Assembly (NCBI GenBank): GCA_000421065.1
Contig: ATWD01000001.1
Coordinates: 1,480,001-1,544,000 of the forward strand
Origin: Acidobacteriaceae bacterium TAA 166
GTDB lineage: Bacteria; Acidobacteriota; Terriglobia; Terriglobales; Acidobacteriaceae
Direction: 5' to 3'
DNA length: 64,000 nt
Numbering within the stretch: the first letter of the stretch is position 1; each line of letters opens with the position of its first letter. Below the pieces are notes generated by a model. It was not told the DNA's origin. It did not search any database and saw only the letters and a program-made list of their open reading frames with translations. Shown piece after piece: positions 26,688 through 36,362 of this stretch. Made by a program: the position numbers and the translations under genes.

Positions 26688-28538
26688 TTATACCACAGCA
26701 GCTAGCATCTGCTCCATGGTTCGGAACCAACCCAAAATCTCGCCTTGGGGATCGATCTGATCGAGCATGGCTTTGGTCATGCACAGTAAAGCGGCATTAT
26801 TTAGGAACTCTTTCGCGCGATTCTCTCCCCACATATTGGATGGCGCCACCTCGGCATTCACCTGATTGAATAAGACGGTCGGAACATCATCGAAGTCCCC
26901 TAGTTGGTGCGTAAGCCTAGTTGCGATGTTCGCGTTCCCAAGCGCATGGTTGATGGCCTCGAAGTGTACGTAGTTTTCTATCTCTCGCTTGTTCGTCGAG
27001 AAGGCGCGGCAGTCGGGTCTTTGGTTTACGCGGTCAACGTCCGCTTGGTGAGCGGCTGGTTGTGGTGGTGCGGTATCCCGGTCGTATAGATGAAACTCCG
27101 GCCGGTGTAGCCCTTTTAGACGATCGCTCCACCGGGCAAGCGAGTCTCCGCCACCTGCAGGAAGGAAGATGATTACTCCGTCTAGCTCCAGGTCGGCGAG
27201 ATTTGGAACCACCTCCCCGCCCGCGATGAGGATATTAGCAAGATTGCGAAGGAAGGGAATGTCATGCTTTCCCTCTACGCCGATAAACATTTTGATGTTG
27301 TGATCAGGCAACACTCCTAAACTTTCCGCAATTGATGCGTTGATTACCTCAGAGCCACCGGGTAAGATTTCCCGGCTTTCATCTGGCTTAATGTTGATGA
27401 ATCGCAACGCTGTATCGGGCAGCACGCGTGCCAGCATAGGAGTGTGCGTGGTGATGACGACTTGTTCAGTTGCGGAGAGTTCCTGCAACACGCTCATCAA
27501 AAGGCGTTGATTGCGTGGGTGTTGGCTTGTCTCCGGTTCTTCGATGCCGTAGATGATGCTTTGTTTGTTGCTCTGTGTGCGCTGCAATTCAGCTTTCGCA
27601 CGAAAGAACCCCAAAAGAATCAGCCGTCGCACGCCGCTTCCTCTCTTGTTGATAGGAATATTGGCGTCACCCGTAATGCTCACCTTGAATAGGCTTTGCC
27701 ACGGTTTGATCGTAAGCTGTGGATTTAACGTACTCGCCAGACGGGGGTCCATTTCCTGTAGCTTGCTAACGGTAAGATCGGCAATCTTCTTCACTTCCTG
27801 CTCGACAAATACCTGAACCTTGTTGAGTTCAGTTTCCTGTAACCGAATGGCTTCCTTAATCGCAGCGTTTAGAGGATCTTGTGCCTCTGGGTCCTGGTCG
27901 GTACTGGACCGGTCCGCGCGGAACAAGACGAACGCTGGCAGATGGGCCTGTATACCCTTCCAAAAGCTCGCACCGTTGCCGTCAAGCAGCATGATGTCTT
28001 TCTTCTGGATCTGGAGATTTTTGGCCGTTATCCGAATGGCTTCGCGAAGCTGGGAATTGATTTTCTTATCTACGTTCGTTGTGTCAGCGCCAACATCTAC
28101 AGCCCGCTTCTTTAAGTCACTATTGTTCAGCGAATACAGGTCGTCCAACCTCGCGGCCGTTGGGTGCTGCGCAACGAGCTTGAGGCACGTGATCTTTGGC
28201 TTTGCAAGAGCACCGTTAAAGACCTTGTGGATTTCCAGCTCCCCATTAGCGTTTAGCAGATGCTCGGCCGCTAAAGTTGTTGGCACATCTTGGTCTAGGA
28301 TGATGCTGGCAGGAAGTTCTGAGAACACGGCGGTGATGCAGAGATCATTTGCCTGACCGTGCTTGCAGGCGTCATTCTCGTCGGGTCCTGTCTCGTTGAA
28401 AAATATGTCAAGGGCTTCCATGATCGTTGACTTACCAGCGTCGTTTTTGCCGACGAGTGCGGTTAGATCGTCAAAGCGTACGGAGATCTCATCCTTGTAA
28501 CACCGGTAATTGCGTAAGCGAAGCTCGACTAGTCTCAC
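26688..28538 (-). CDS. OLD-family ATPase/TOPRIM nuclease, possible phage defence
   Basis: 616 residues from GTG 28538. The N-terminal ABC/RecF-like ATPase has Walker A GKNDAGKST (residues 30-38), a signature-like Gly-Ser-Gly-Val-Arg-Arg, and Walker B Gly-Ile-Glu-Glu-Pro-Glu near 332, followed by Thr-Thr-His-Thr. A C-terminal TOPRIM domain begins with Gly-Val-Glu-Gly-Lys-His-Asp near residue 420 and includes Tyr-Asp-Arg-Asp further on. Class 1 OLD proteins act alone as nucleases against phage DNA; Gabija GajA has a GajB helicase partner, which I do not see here. It is oriented against the backbone and bounded by truncated genes, which points to recent acquisition. Confidence 0.75.
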   Translation of the reverse strand: MRLVELRLRNYRCYKDEISVRFDDLTALVGKNDAGKSTIMEALDIFFNETGPDENDACKHGQANDLCITAVFSELPASIILDQDVPTTLAAEHLLNANGELEIHKVFNGALAKPKITCLKLVAQHPTAARLDDLYSLNNSDLKKRAVDVGADTTNVDKKINSQLREAIRITAKNLQIQKKDIMLLDGNGASFWKGIQAHLPAFVLFRADRSSTDQDPEAQDPLNAAIKEAIRLQETELNKVQVFVEQEVKKIADLTVSKLQEMDPRLASTLNPQLTIKPWQSLFKVSITGDANIPINKRGSGVRRLILLGFFRAKAELQRTQSNKQSIIYGIEEPETSQHPRNQRLLMSVLQELSATEQVVITTHTPMLARVLPDTALRFINIKPDESREILPGGSEVINASIAESLGVLPDHNIKMFIGVEGKHDIPFLRNLANILIAGGEVVPNLADLELDGVIIFLPAGGGDSLARWSDRLKGLHRPEFHLYDRDTAPPQPAAHQADVDRVNQRPDCRAFSTNKREIENYVHFEAINHALGNANIATRLTHQLGDFDDVPTVLFNQVNAEVAPSNMWGENRAKEFLNNAALLCMTKAMLDQIDPQGEILGWFRTMEQMLAAVV

Positions 28539-28715
28539 GAACCTGTACTCCTGGGAATCTGATAACTCTATATCGCGAGGCTGGTTAGCTCAAAGAACTT
28601 AATCCTCCTCAATCACAAGTGATTCGACAGCTGCTCGTGGCATATCCAGGCTGATCTTGCACGGTTGCCGCAATTGCTCTCCCAAACAGCCCTGCACTTT
28701 CATCTGGAGAACGGT

Positions 28716-29495
28716 ATGGGAATTTCTGTCTATTACAGTGGGTATCTTGAGGTGCGTCCGCCCCTTTCGAAGGAACACGCCGCAATCGTCGAAGATGTGG
28801 TCAATCTCCGTGAGACGGAGCAGGCAAAGCCCATCTTTGCGGCCATTCGAGCAAGCGAAGAACCGGATATGCCTTACTACGGCGGCCAGGTGTACGTCAC
28901 CGAAGATGGCTCGGAGATCCAAACTGAGGAAGACGACCAGCGGCATGGCCTGCGGTTGTGGGTCTCCCATCTTCTCAAACACTTCTTCCTTCCCCAGGGC
29001 TACATGCTGAACGGGGAAATTCACTGGGACTCCTCGGACGACATCGATGATCGCGGCACTATCTATGTAAAGGACAACCAGCTTGAGGATGTGTTTACCG
29101 TGCTGTTCGATCCGGGAGCATCCTGGCAGCCGAATCACTTCGCCGATGAAGGTATGAAGAAAGCGATTCTTGACCTGCTGGAGAGCGCAGAGAACACCGG
29201 TTGCACCTCCGACCTCACGGTTGTCTCTTCGCAAGCTCTGGGCCATCTTCGAAAGATCCTAGCGCTGAGGTCTGCAGCAGGTTCACCACCTGCTCCAGCC
29301 GTTGTTGGGGATTGGGAGTCAACGCCGAGGCGCCAAGGCGGAGTTTCGCGATCGCCGCTGGGTACTTCGACCAAGCAGTGTCGAGTCGCTCCCGCGCCAT
29401 TTTCTGGCCCGCAGGGATCGGGGGCACCGCCGCAAAGTCATACTTCTCTGTCCAGAGTTCCCATCGGCGGTCTGCTGAGGCATTCTCCTTCATGA
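28716..29495 (+). CDS. element protein of unknown function, 3' end probably chimeric
   Basis: 259 codons from ATG 28716 (GGAGAACGG upstream). The first 170 residues look like a genuine protein, beginning Met-Gly-Ile-Ser-Val-Tyr-Tyr-Ser-Gly and carrying an acidic middle. From about position 29230 the sequence becomes Pro/Arg/Ser-rich and overlaps an antisense truncated gene, so the real C-terminus has probably been lost at a recombination junction. Confidence 0.5.
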   Translation: MGISVYYSGYLEVRPPLSKEHAAIVEDVVNLRETEQAKPIFAAIRASEEPDMPYYGGQVYVTEDGSEIQTEEDDQRHGLRLWVSHLLKHFFLPQGYMLNGEIHWDSSDDIDDRGTIYVKDNQLEDVFTVLFDPGASWQPNHFADEGMKKAILDLLESAENTGCTSDLTVVSSQALGHLRKILALRSAAGSPPAPAVVGDWESTPRRQGGVSRSPLGTSTKQCRVAPAPFSGPQGSGAPPQSHTSLSRVPIGGLLRHSPS

Positions 29496-29664
29496 CCGCT
29501 TCGTAGAAATCCAAGAATTTCGGACTGAGATCTCTGATCTCGATCACCTGACTGCCAAGCGGCGGGGACGAGACGCCCGCCTCATGTTGAGCCATGCATT
29601 CAGAGAGAGAAAGCAGGGCGACAGCGATCGACAGCACGAGGCCATACAGTCGAGAGAATTTCAT
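29215..29664 (-). pseudogene. truncated secreted protein
   Basis: 149 residues with a signal peptide (residues 1-25, cleavage after Met-Ala-Gln) and a hydrophilic domain containing Lys-Phe-Leu-Asp-Phe-Tyr-Glu and Trp-Glu-Leu-Trp. The C-terminal 25 residues overlap the 3' end of the plus-strand gene, and the protein appears to stop mid-domain. The tail-to-tail overlap suggests both genes were cut by the same rearrangement. It recalls secreted acidobacterial proteins of unknown function. Confidence 0.45.
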
Positions 29665-29812
29665 GGAAATGCTCCTGAGAACCCGAGTGATCTGCAGCTT
29701 CTGTATTGATCCGCTCTTTAGACCCGCGTTCGGCGGATGCGGTTAGGTTCTGCCCCTACATAAGGCATCGCCGCCGATCTCTCATCCAGATATTTGCCCT
29801 TCAGGAGGTGCT

Positions 29813-31054
29813 ATGCAGACAATCCTATCTTTCGGAATGGGCGTGGAGTCTTCTGCGATCCTCGCGAGATGGCTGTTGATCCCGTCGTCGCGCCCGTGCC
29901 CGCTCGGAGAACTCATCGTCATCACCTCCCAAACAGGGGACGAATATACAGACACGAAGCGTCTCGTGGAAGCCTACATCCTCCCTCTTCTGCGTCAACA
30001 CAACGTTCGTTATGTGCAGGTAGCGCGCGCCGGCCATCTTGAGAGTGACGGCATTACCGTTCTGTCTGACACACGAGAACCGGAGGCGTTATGGATACAG
30101 GGTGACTACAGGCTGTCCGATGAACTGCGCGCCGCGGGGACCGTGCCACAGTTTGGTGGCGTCAGCCACGCCTGCAGTCTCAAATTCAAAGCCTGGGTGA
30201 TCGAAAGATGGATGTCTCTGAATCTCACAGAGCCTATACGCCACGCCTTCGGCTACAACGCAGATGAAGGCTTGCGCAGAGCAAAGAGTGACGAGGCTAC
30301 CGCGAAGCGAATCGCGTTCGGCTTCAACACGGACGAGCAAGATCGAATCAATCGCGCAATCACCTACGACTCTCCGTCGCGGCAGAGTTTCTATCCGTTG
30401 TTCGAATGGGGATGGTCACGGCAGGACTGTCTCGATTACTTGCAGCAATGCTTCGGTGTAATCTGGCGCAAAAGCGCATGCGTCGCTTGCCCTTTTAATG
30501 CTCTGAAGGCGGACGGAATTCAACGCCACCGCGAGCATCCCGAACAGGTAGCCGAGGCCATGATGCTCGAGCACCTGAGCCTGTCTCTGAACCCGCGCGG
30601 CACGCTCTACCGCAACAAATCTCTCATCGATATCACCTTGCGAAGCGATAACACGGCTGCGTCAGAAGCCTTTGAGCAGGCGCTCAGACAAGCAGAATGG
30701 GCCGTGTATAAGGTCCGCCGCATCTATCAGGCCGCGAAGGATGCAACCGGCAAGCCCAATCCCGATAAAAAAGGTGTTGCGTACCGGGCAGTCGAGCAGA
30801 TTACGGAGACGTCCTCCCAGACCGCTGCGAAGGAACGTCTGCTTTCGTTGCGGGGTGGGCATGAAGTCGCAGAAGCGAGAGGGATCACATACCTGTATGC
30901 GCGACGCTGCGGTAGCACCTATCCCGCTCGGGAGGAGTTTCTCGTCGCACTCCCGGCTTTCGTCGCCACCAAAGCCCGATATGGCCTCGAGTGGTTCGAG
31001 GAGAAGTGGGAGGCATCGCAAGGATGCTTGTTTCCCCTTGACGAAGCCGCCTGA
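29813..31054 (+). CDS. PP-loop ATPase-like protein (PAPS-reductase superfamily)
   Basis: 413 residues from ATG 29813 (AGGAGG upstream). Ser-Phe-Gly-Met-Gly-Val-Glu-Ser near residues 5-12 is a PP-loop variant. His-Ala-Cys-Ser-Leu-Lys-Phe-Lys near 117-124 and Ala-Cys-Val-Ala-Cys-Pro-Phe-Asn near 223 supply the Cys residues. The C-terminal 130 residues are extra to the core. It is the second enzyme of this superfamily in the window and shares no obvious recent ancestry with the one at 12248. It is probably involved in nucleotide or sulfur chemistry on DNA or RNA. Confidence 0.6.
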   Translation: MQTILSFGMGVESSAILARWLLIPSSRPCPLGELIVITSQTGDEYTDTKRLVEAYILPLLRQHNVRYVQVARAGHLESDGITVLSDTREPEALWIQGDYRLSDELRAAGTVPQFGGVSHACSLKFKAWVIERWMSLNLTEPIRHAFGYNADEGLRRAKSDEATAKRIAFGFNTDEQDRINRAITYDSPSRQSFYPLFEWGWSRQDCLDYLQQCFGVIWRKSACVACPFNALKADGIQRHREHPEQVAEAMMLEHLSLSLNPRGTLYRNKSLIDITLRSDNTAASEAFEQALRQAEWAVYKVRRIYQAAKDATGKPNPDKKGVAYRAVEQITETSSQTAAKERLLSLRGGHEVAEARGITYLYARRCGSTYPAREEFLVALPAFVATKARYGLEWFEEKWEASQGCLFPLDEAA

Positions 31055-31081
31055 AGCAAATTGCACGTCTGGAGGTTTTCC

Positions 31082-31399
31082 ATGCCCGTTCCTAAGTCTG
31101 AGATCGCGGTTGCCGCCGTGATCCTCGAGCAACTTGGCGGCCGACGCTTTCTTGCCATGACAGGCGCGAAGCACCTGCTCGCTCATCCTTCCGCACTCTC
31201 CTTTCGGCTGCCATCGAGCTTCGCGAAGAAAGGAATCAACTACGTCCGAATCGAATTGAACGTAATGGATCTCTACGACATCACCTTTTCCTGTCTTCGT
31301 GGAACAGAGACCGACCACGTAGAACAACTGCGGGATGTTTATTGCGAGCAGCTACGAGAGCTCTTTACGAGTACGACAGGACTTGAGACCTCTCTCTGA
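31082..31399 (+). CDS. small conserved element protein, 105 residues
   Basis: GGAGG at 31071-31075 sets the start at ATG 31082. The protein shows Ala-Met-Thr-Gly-Ala-Lys, Phe-Arg-Leu-Pro and Gly-Ile-Asn-Tyr-Val-Arg-Ile, a pattern I associate with small proteins on many conjugative elements. Biochemical role unknown. It follows the PP-loop gene directly. Confidence 0.6.
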   Translation: MPVPKSEIAVAAVILEQLGGRRFLAMTGAKHLLAHPSALSFRLPSSFAKKGINYVRIELNVMDLYDITFSCLRGTETDHVEQLRDVYCEQLRELFTSTTGLETSL

Positions 31400-31648
31400 A
31401 GTTGGTCACGGACAAGAGTGAATCGTTTGACTGCTGGCCATGCAAGCTACACCCCTCGGCCTCATTGACGGTCCCATTCCGAACGAGAGCCACCGTCGTA
31501 GGCAAGATCGACTCAGACCTCGGCCCGGTGCGACATCCCTCAGAGATTCCGAACCAATCTTCTGGAAACAACGGCAAACAGCGATGCCGCATGCTTCCAT
31601 GACGCCGCGAGCAAACTACGCGGCTCCTTTCGCTACCTGGAGAACTCT

Positions 31649-32758
31649 ATGTTGCTGACTATGGAATCCAAGACGGCTGCGACTCACAAGCTGGAACAAT
31701 TGATCGAGACGGGCCGCAGCAAAGCCGCTGAAGTTGTCGAACATGTGATGAAGCATCAACCCACCGATCGACTCATTCGCGGAGCGCAGGTCGGATTCGA
31801 AGCGGATCCGCACCTCAACATGGTTACAATTTTCCTGCCTGAAGCAGGCGGAGAGATACGCCAACGCCTGCACAGGCACTCCGTTCAACAGATGGCGCAA
31901 ACTACGGATCTTCCCCTCAAGTTCATCGATTCACTGCAACAGACATCAGAACCGTGGGGACGCGAATTGCTCGCGCATAACCTGAGCACAGTGTTCCGGC
32001 ACAGATTCTCCAGGGGCCGGTACCTGATCCGTTCTGTCAACGAAGAGGTACGCGGCTTCCTCTCTGATCGTTACCGGCGGCTCGATTCGCGTCCTATCAT
32101 TGAAGCCTTCGCCACCGCAGTGCAAGAGAAGGGCGCCCTTCCCTACAACGGATACGTGACCGACACGAAGGTGGCCCTGCAGGCGATCATGCCCGTGGTC
32201 TACGAGCCAATACCGGGAGAGATGGTCGCTTACGGTCTCAGCCTTGAAAACTCGGACTTTGGCAACGGCGCATTGTCGATCCGCGCCTACCTTCTCCGGA
32301 TCTGGTGCTCCAACCTTGCGATCACGCAAGAAGAAATGCGTCAGGTGCATCTGGGGCGTCGCCTTGACGAGTCCATGCTTTATTCAGAGCGGACATACGA
32401 ACTCGACGCCCAAACCACGGTAAGCGCGCTCCGAGATGTCGTCGCAGGACAACTTAACGCTACGGCACTTAAAGACCGAATGGATTCCATCCGACTGGCG
32501 CACGAGCAGCAAGTCGAGCCGGGTCCTGCTCGGGAGATGCTGAAGAAAGCTCTGCTCAAGTCCGAAACGGAAGCCGTGATCGAGGCATACAACTCACCCG
32601 ACGCCTATAACCTGCCCGCAGGCAACACCACTTGGCGACTCTCCAATGCCATTTCCTGGATCGCTGGAAAGACAGAGGACGCGGAACGCAAGCTGGAACT
32701 CATGAAGTTCGCGGGGGAGGTCTTGCCCGCACAGACACGGCTTCGTAAGGCTGCCTGA
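31649..32758 (+). CDS. DUF932-like phage/plasmid protein
   Basis: 369 residues. Arg-Tyr-Arg-Arg-Leu-Asp near residue 133, a central helix-strand region with Gly-Leu-Ser-Leu-Glu-Asn-Ser-Asp, and a helical C-terminal half match the DUF932 family, often encoded beside single-strand DNA functions on phages and plasmids. GGAG precedes ATG 31649. The upstream 250 bases show no gene. Confidence 0.65.
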   Translation: MLLTMESKTAATHKLEQLIETGRSKAAEVVEHVMKHQPTDRLIRGAQVGFEADPHLNMVTIFLPEAGGEIRQRLHRHSVQQMAQTTDLPLKFIDSLQQTSEPWGRELLAHNLSTVFRHRFSRGRYLIRSVNEEVRGFLSDRYRRLDSRPIIEAFATAVQEKGALPYNGYVTDTKVALQAIMPVVYEPIPGEMVAYGLSLENSDFGNGALSIRAYLLRIWCSNLAITQEEMRQVHLGRRLDESMLYSERTYELDAQTTVSALRDVVAGQLNATALKDRMDSIRLAHEQQVEPGPAREMLKKALLKSETEAVIEAYNSPDAYNLPAGNTTWRLSNAISWIAGKTEDAERKLELMKFAGEVLPAQTRLRKAA

Positions 32759-32985
32759 AATGATCAGGGCCACCTGCGTGTGATCGAGAGTCCCAGGTGG
32801 CCCGCTCAAAGGTTAGAAATTAGTGCGGGGAAATATACGCGCAATTCATAACGCGATACGGCTGAAGTGTTGTCTAGAACGGGACGCACCCTTTGGTGAG
32901 GTAGCGCCTCTCCACGCGGCTTGCGCCTGTCCAGCAATGGTGGCTATGGCCTTATGACCACTTCCAGCTTCCCGAAAGGAACGCT

Positions 32986-33597
32986 ATGTCGATTACAGTT
33001 AGCAATGGTTCACTTTTCGAACTCGACCGTGAACTCGATCTCCTGCTTGATGAGATACAGGAGCAGGTCGAGGAAAGCGGCGAAGCCAATGTATCGCCGG
33101 AACTTGTGTCACGCTTTCAGCAGTTCTGTCTTGCGTTTGACCACAAAGTCGATCGCATCGGACGATTTCTGATCAACCTGAGCGCCCGCGCAGAGCACTG
33201 CCGCAGTGAAGCGGCGAGGCTGGCAGATCGGGCTCGAGCGGCAGAAAACAAAATCGCGCGGACGAAGCAGATGGTTCTCTACTTTCTCGCGAGTCGCGGC
33301 ATGCAGAAAGTCGAAGGTCTGGAGACCACATTGCGACGCCAGAAGAACAGTCAGGACTCGGTCATAATTCACAACGAATCCCTCGTGCCCATGGAATACC
33401 GCGAGATTGAAGCAAAGATCCCAGGGTCTTTCTGGAAGCGGCTTCAGGCAGGAATCTCTGAAGATGACAAACGAGAACTGGATGTCTGCGTCCGCCATTC
33501 GTTGCCGAGTCCGTCTGCAATCAAAGCCGCGAAGCTTCTGAACGAAGCTGTTCCGGGAACTGAGATCAAGCGAGAGCATCACATTCGTGTGGCCTGA
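32986..33597 (+). CDS. Gp157-like protein (siphophage Gp157 family)
   Basis: 203 residues. A Glu-rich N-terminal helix is followed by a long amphipathic region with Glu-Ala-Ala-Arg-Leu-Ala-Asp-Arg-Ala-Arg-Ala-Ala-Glu-Asn and Tyr-Phe-Leu near 100-107, then strands around Ser-Val-Ile-Ile. This is the pattern of Sipho_Gp157 proteins, often linked to phage or plasmid recombination and resistance to host nucleases. GGAACG precedes the ATG. Confidence 0.6.
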   Translation: MSITVSNGSLFELDRELDLLLDEIQEQVEESGEANVSPELVSRFQQFCLAFDHKVDRIGRFLINLSARAEHCRSEAARLADRARAAENKIARTKQMVLYFLASRGMQKVEGLETTLRRQKNSQDSVIIHNESLVPMEYREIEAKIPGSFWKRLQAGISEDDKRELDVCVRHSLPSPSAIKAAKLLNEAVPGTEIKREHHIRVA

Positions 33598-34316
33598 TGC
33601 TGGCTTCCCGGCAGCTATCTTGCGGTTGTGTCCATAGGTCTGAAGAGGACCACGACGCTCATGCTCCTTCACTGGGACCCACTATCCCTCGTCACTTCCG
33701 CAAGTTCCAGCCGCGCTTCGGCTTCGAATGGCGACCACTGCCAGCCACGCCGCTGGTCATTCGCGGCGGCAACTCGAACGGCGACAAAGCTACGATCATC
33801 ACTTCAGGCTCAACACCGACCCAGACAGGCTATGCTCCGGCGTTCAGCATTGGCATAATCTTCAACAGCAATTTGTCGAAAGCCCTATTCCGTGCTGCAG
33901 ACAGCCCCGCACTTTTTGACAAAAGTAAACCTTCGCCGTTGCCTGAAGCAGCACTTAAGCCCGGACGTATCGTCGATCCGTTGCGGCACAATTCTCTTCG
34001 CCTAAAGCGCGCAGGGTTGATCCAAGAACTTTGGGGACGAATGTGGGACGCCCGCAAATTGCAAGTGCCACTTCCTTTCGAACAGAGGGATGAACCGGCC
34101 CCCCTGCAAGCATTCATTGGAATCGACTCTGCGATCTTCCGATTTATTCGCGATCGAGATTTTTCAAGCCTTCTCAACTACGAGACGAATGACGAGGGCC
34201 TCTGGGAGGTACGTGGAGAATCATTTAGAGCTGTCTTTCAAGTTGATTCGTACGGAATTATTACCGGTGTTTATGAGGGCTCTTTGCCGATCAACGTGGG
34301 TGCAAATCAAACATGA
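33597..34316 (+). CDS. hypothetical protein, coupled to Gp157-like gene
   Basis: 239 residues. The ATG at 33597 overlaps the previous stop (TGATG). The N-terminal 50 residues are Arg/Pro/Cys-rich and less convincing than the rest. After about residue 170 the strands around Phe-Ser-Ser-Leu-Leu-Asn-Tyr-Glu-Thr look like a folded domain. No known motif. Confidence 0.35.
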   Translation: MLASRQLSCGCVHRSEEDHDAHAPSLGPTIPRHFRKFQPRFGFEWRPLPATPLVIRGGNSNGDKATIITSGSTPTQTGYAPAFSIGIIFNSNLSKALFRAADSPALFDKSKPSPLPEAALKPGRIVDPLRHNSLRLKRAGLIQELWGRMWDARKLQVPLPFEQRDEPAPLQAFIGIDSAIFRFIRDRDFSSLLNYETNDEGLWEVRGESFRAVFQVDSYGIITGVYEGSLPINVGANQT

Positions 34317-34521
34317 TGGCCCGTTTTCAAGGCTTCGTATAAGCAAGTCGCTCGACACCATAGTTTCTTATAAGAAGCGCCATGGGAAGTTCACAGCTCA
34401 TGGGAATGAAACAGCCGGTCTCCGAGCTTGGCAAGAACAATCTTCCTTGAAACCAAGCACTTATCTGCATCTTGATGACTTCTTCGAAGCCAATACAAAT
34501 CCCTCGCTCTCATCGGTGTAA
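34300..34521 (+). CDS. possible small protein, 73 residues
   Basis: A GTG at 34300, overlapping the previous gene by 17 bases, opens a 73-codon frame. The residues are mixed and soluble, without a known motif. Support is only length and spacing. Confidence 0.25.
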   Translation: MQIKHDGPFSRLRISKSLDTIVSYKKRHGKFTAHGNETAGLRAWQEQSSLKPSTYLHLDDFFEANTNPSLSSV

Positions 34522-34985
34522 CGCCGTCTCAACTAAAACAATCAATCCTTAATCCGGAAAGGTTGACGTAGAACGATGAGCTCGTCACACTCTGAACCAC
34601 CGTCACCAATCTTCCGACGCGACGGCAACCCTCAGCGATGCTGAGGCCTCATGAACGAAAGGAGGATTGAATCGCCAAAAGAATGCCCGCAGCAAGCACG
34701 GAGTGCCGTCAGGCTACAGGAACGCCCTGGTCGATCTCCGATTGTCGCCTTGGAACCTACTTTCTGCATGACATTGTGACTATGCAGTTTGTGTGACTGC
34801 GCGCGGTGGGCCTCCGAGACTACAACTACAATCAGCGAGACAGGTCGCCAATCTTTCACGAGGTTGGCGACTCCTAATTAAGAGCACACGCGCTACGGCG
34901 TAAGGTTTCACACACATGGGATTCGCCTAATCGAGGCTGAGGGCAATGTCGTAATCCTCGCATTCAACATGCAGGAGGCTCACAC
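34522..34985. other. 464-base region without a supported gene
   Basis: Contains a hairpin at 34630-34646 (CCTCAGC GAT GCTGAGG) and a purine run at 34658-34665. No frame of useful length with a good start was seen. It probably holds the promoter of the regulator at 34986. Confidence 0.4.
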
Positions 34986-35876
34986 ATGGATGGGCTTCAC
35001 ATCAAAGACGTAATGAATGAACTGCGTAGGTTACGAGATGCGACTTTTGATGAGGTCGCGGATGCGATGTCCTCCAGACAAAGCGAGCTCAGGCTCGATC
35101 CATCTATGAACAATGTGCGCGCGATGTCAGCCGAAGAGATTCGGCAACTCGAAGAATCGGGACAGTGCGAGGCCTCCCACGAGACTCTTTATCTCCTGGC
35201 CCATGTTCTGGGCGTGAGTATCGGATACGCTCCTTGGTTTGTCGATATGGTTTATCCCGATGATGATGTTTTGGCCGACCCGCATTTCCGCGCCCTCGAT
35301 TCAAACGCGGAAGACCTGGGCATTCGGCAACAGTCCTCTGCCACCCGGTTTGAGCTTACCCAACAGGTACCCTACTCGCTCGACGAATTGGCGCGCCTCT
35401 ACAAGAGAACGGGTTTCATTACAGATGCAGAATTCAGCGAGCCCATTCTCAAACGTTTTTTGCGCGAACCGTTCTCACAGGCCCGTTACAAAATCTTTGT
35501 TGTCGCACTAAAGGATGGCGATCTTTTTCCGTTTCTTTCTCCAGCGTCGCTCGTTTTGGTTGACACGCAGGAGACACTGCCGGCTCAACTATGCCCCGAA
35601 ATTGATCAGCCCTACTACCTTTGTTCCTTCGAACATGGACATCGATGTGGCTTGCCGATTATGGAGAAAAACATGCTCTACCTCAAGACCATGCACCGTA
35701 ACGGCACCTGGCATGTGCTACGAGATGCGGCTCCTCTGGGAGCACCATGTGCCACCTACTGGAGTCTGACACCGCTCGAGGGGCATGACTTTTGGATGGA
35801 AGATCATAGAGACCGCTGGACAATGAATTACATTCGCTCACTGCGTCGCAAGTTTCCGCCGAAGACAATTCAGTAA
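34986..35876 (+). CDS. XRE-type regulator with S24-like C-terminal domain
   Basis: 296 residues. The N-terminus (5-95) looks like a helix-turn-helix with insertions: Leu-Arg-Arg-Leu-Arg, a second helix after Phe-Asp-Glu-Val-Ala, and a recognition region near Glu-Glu-Ile-Arg-Gln-Leu-Glu. The C-terminal half has the beta pattern of LexA/S24-type domains, but no Ser/Lys peptidase dyad is evident. It resembles two other proteins in this window (38027 and 62751), so all three belong to one regulator family. It sits upstream of the small-peptide operon and the two related palindromes. Confidence 0.6.
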   Translation: MDGLHIKDVMNELRRLRDATFDEVADAMSSRQSELRLDPSMNNVRAMSAEEIRQLEESGQCEASHETLYLLAHVLGVSIGYAPWFVDMVYPDDDVLADPHFRALDSNAEDLGIRQQSSATRFELTQQVPYSLDELARLYKRTGFITDAEFSEPILKRFLREPFSQARYKIFVVALKDGDLFPFLSPASLVLVDTQETLPAQLCPEIDQPYYLCSFEHGHRCGLPIMEKNMLYLKTMHRNGTWHVLRDAAPLGAPCATYWSLTPLEGHDFWMEDHRDRWTMNYIRSLRRKFPPKTIQ

Positions 35877-36220
35877 GTCACTATTGGTGATTGGGTTGCC
35901 AGACCTCTCATTGAATAGAACACCAAAGAAGATCACGTCTTCTGGACGTTCCAATGATCCAACTGTCTCTGATGTGTTCCTCAATTTGGGAAACATGGCA
36001 TCTGCTCCTCTTCTGCAAGTTTCCATTTCCACATTCCGACAAGCAGCCGAACACAGAACGGCATCAGGAAACCGACTAAACCATGTTGGATAGTCTGCCG
36101 TTCCATGAATTGGCATGAGTGGAAACTGGGTAATTAAGTTCTACGGGTCGCCTCTCCCTGCCTGTTCGTTATCGCGCCCTCTCCGGCAGCCAACTCTACA
36201 TCTTGCTTTGATCAGCACTT

Positions 36221-36238
36221 TGGTGCGTGTACGCATCA
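36221..36238. promoter_or_regulatory. 18-bp palindromic operator
   Basis: TGGTGCGTGTACGCATCA differs from a perfect palindrome at two positions and differs from the site at 62593-62610 at only two positions. It precedes the small secreted peptide gene by about 200 bases. It is probably bound by one of the XRE/S24-like regulators next to both loci. Confidence 0.55.
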
Positions 36239-36344
36239 CAGGGATGCTTTTCTCTTGACCAGAAACAGGGAACTATGACGAGCCCATAACTCCTACGTAT
36301 CTCTCAGAAAACGCAGAAGCTTGATCAAGAGGTCTCCATCGCTT

Positions 36345-36362
36345 TGGTGCCTATACGCAGCA
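36345..36362. promoter_or_regulatory. second copy of the palindromic operator
   Basis: TGGTGCCTATACGCAGCA matches the 36221 site in 15 of 18 positions. Its upstream flank (CTTT) is shared too. Two copies 124 bases apart, about 12 helical turns, are consistent with cooperative binding by looped regulators. Confidence 0.5.

Noticed and set aside
30662..31327. 221-codon minus-strand frame
   Set aside because: Opposite the PP-loop gene and the next small gene; no ribosome site.
34667..34771. 34-codon frame starting at a TTG after AGGAGG
   Set aside because: The ribosome site is only one or two bases from the start, so initiation is unlikely.
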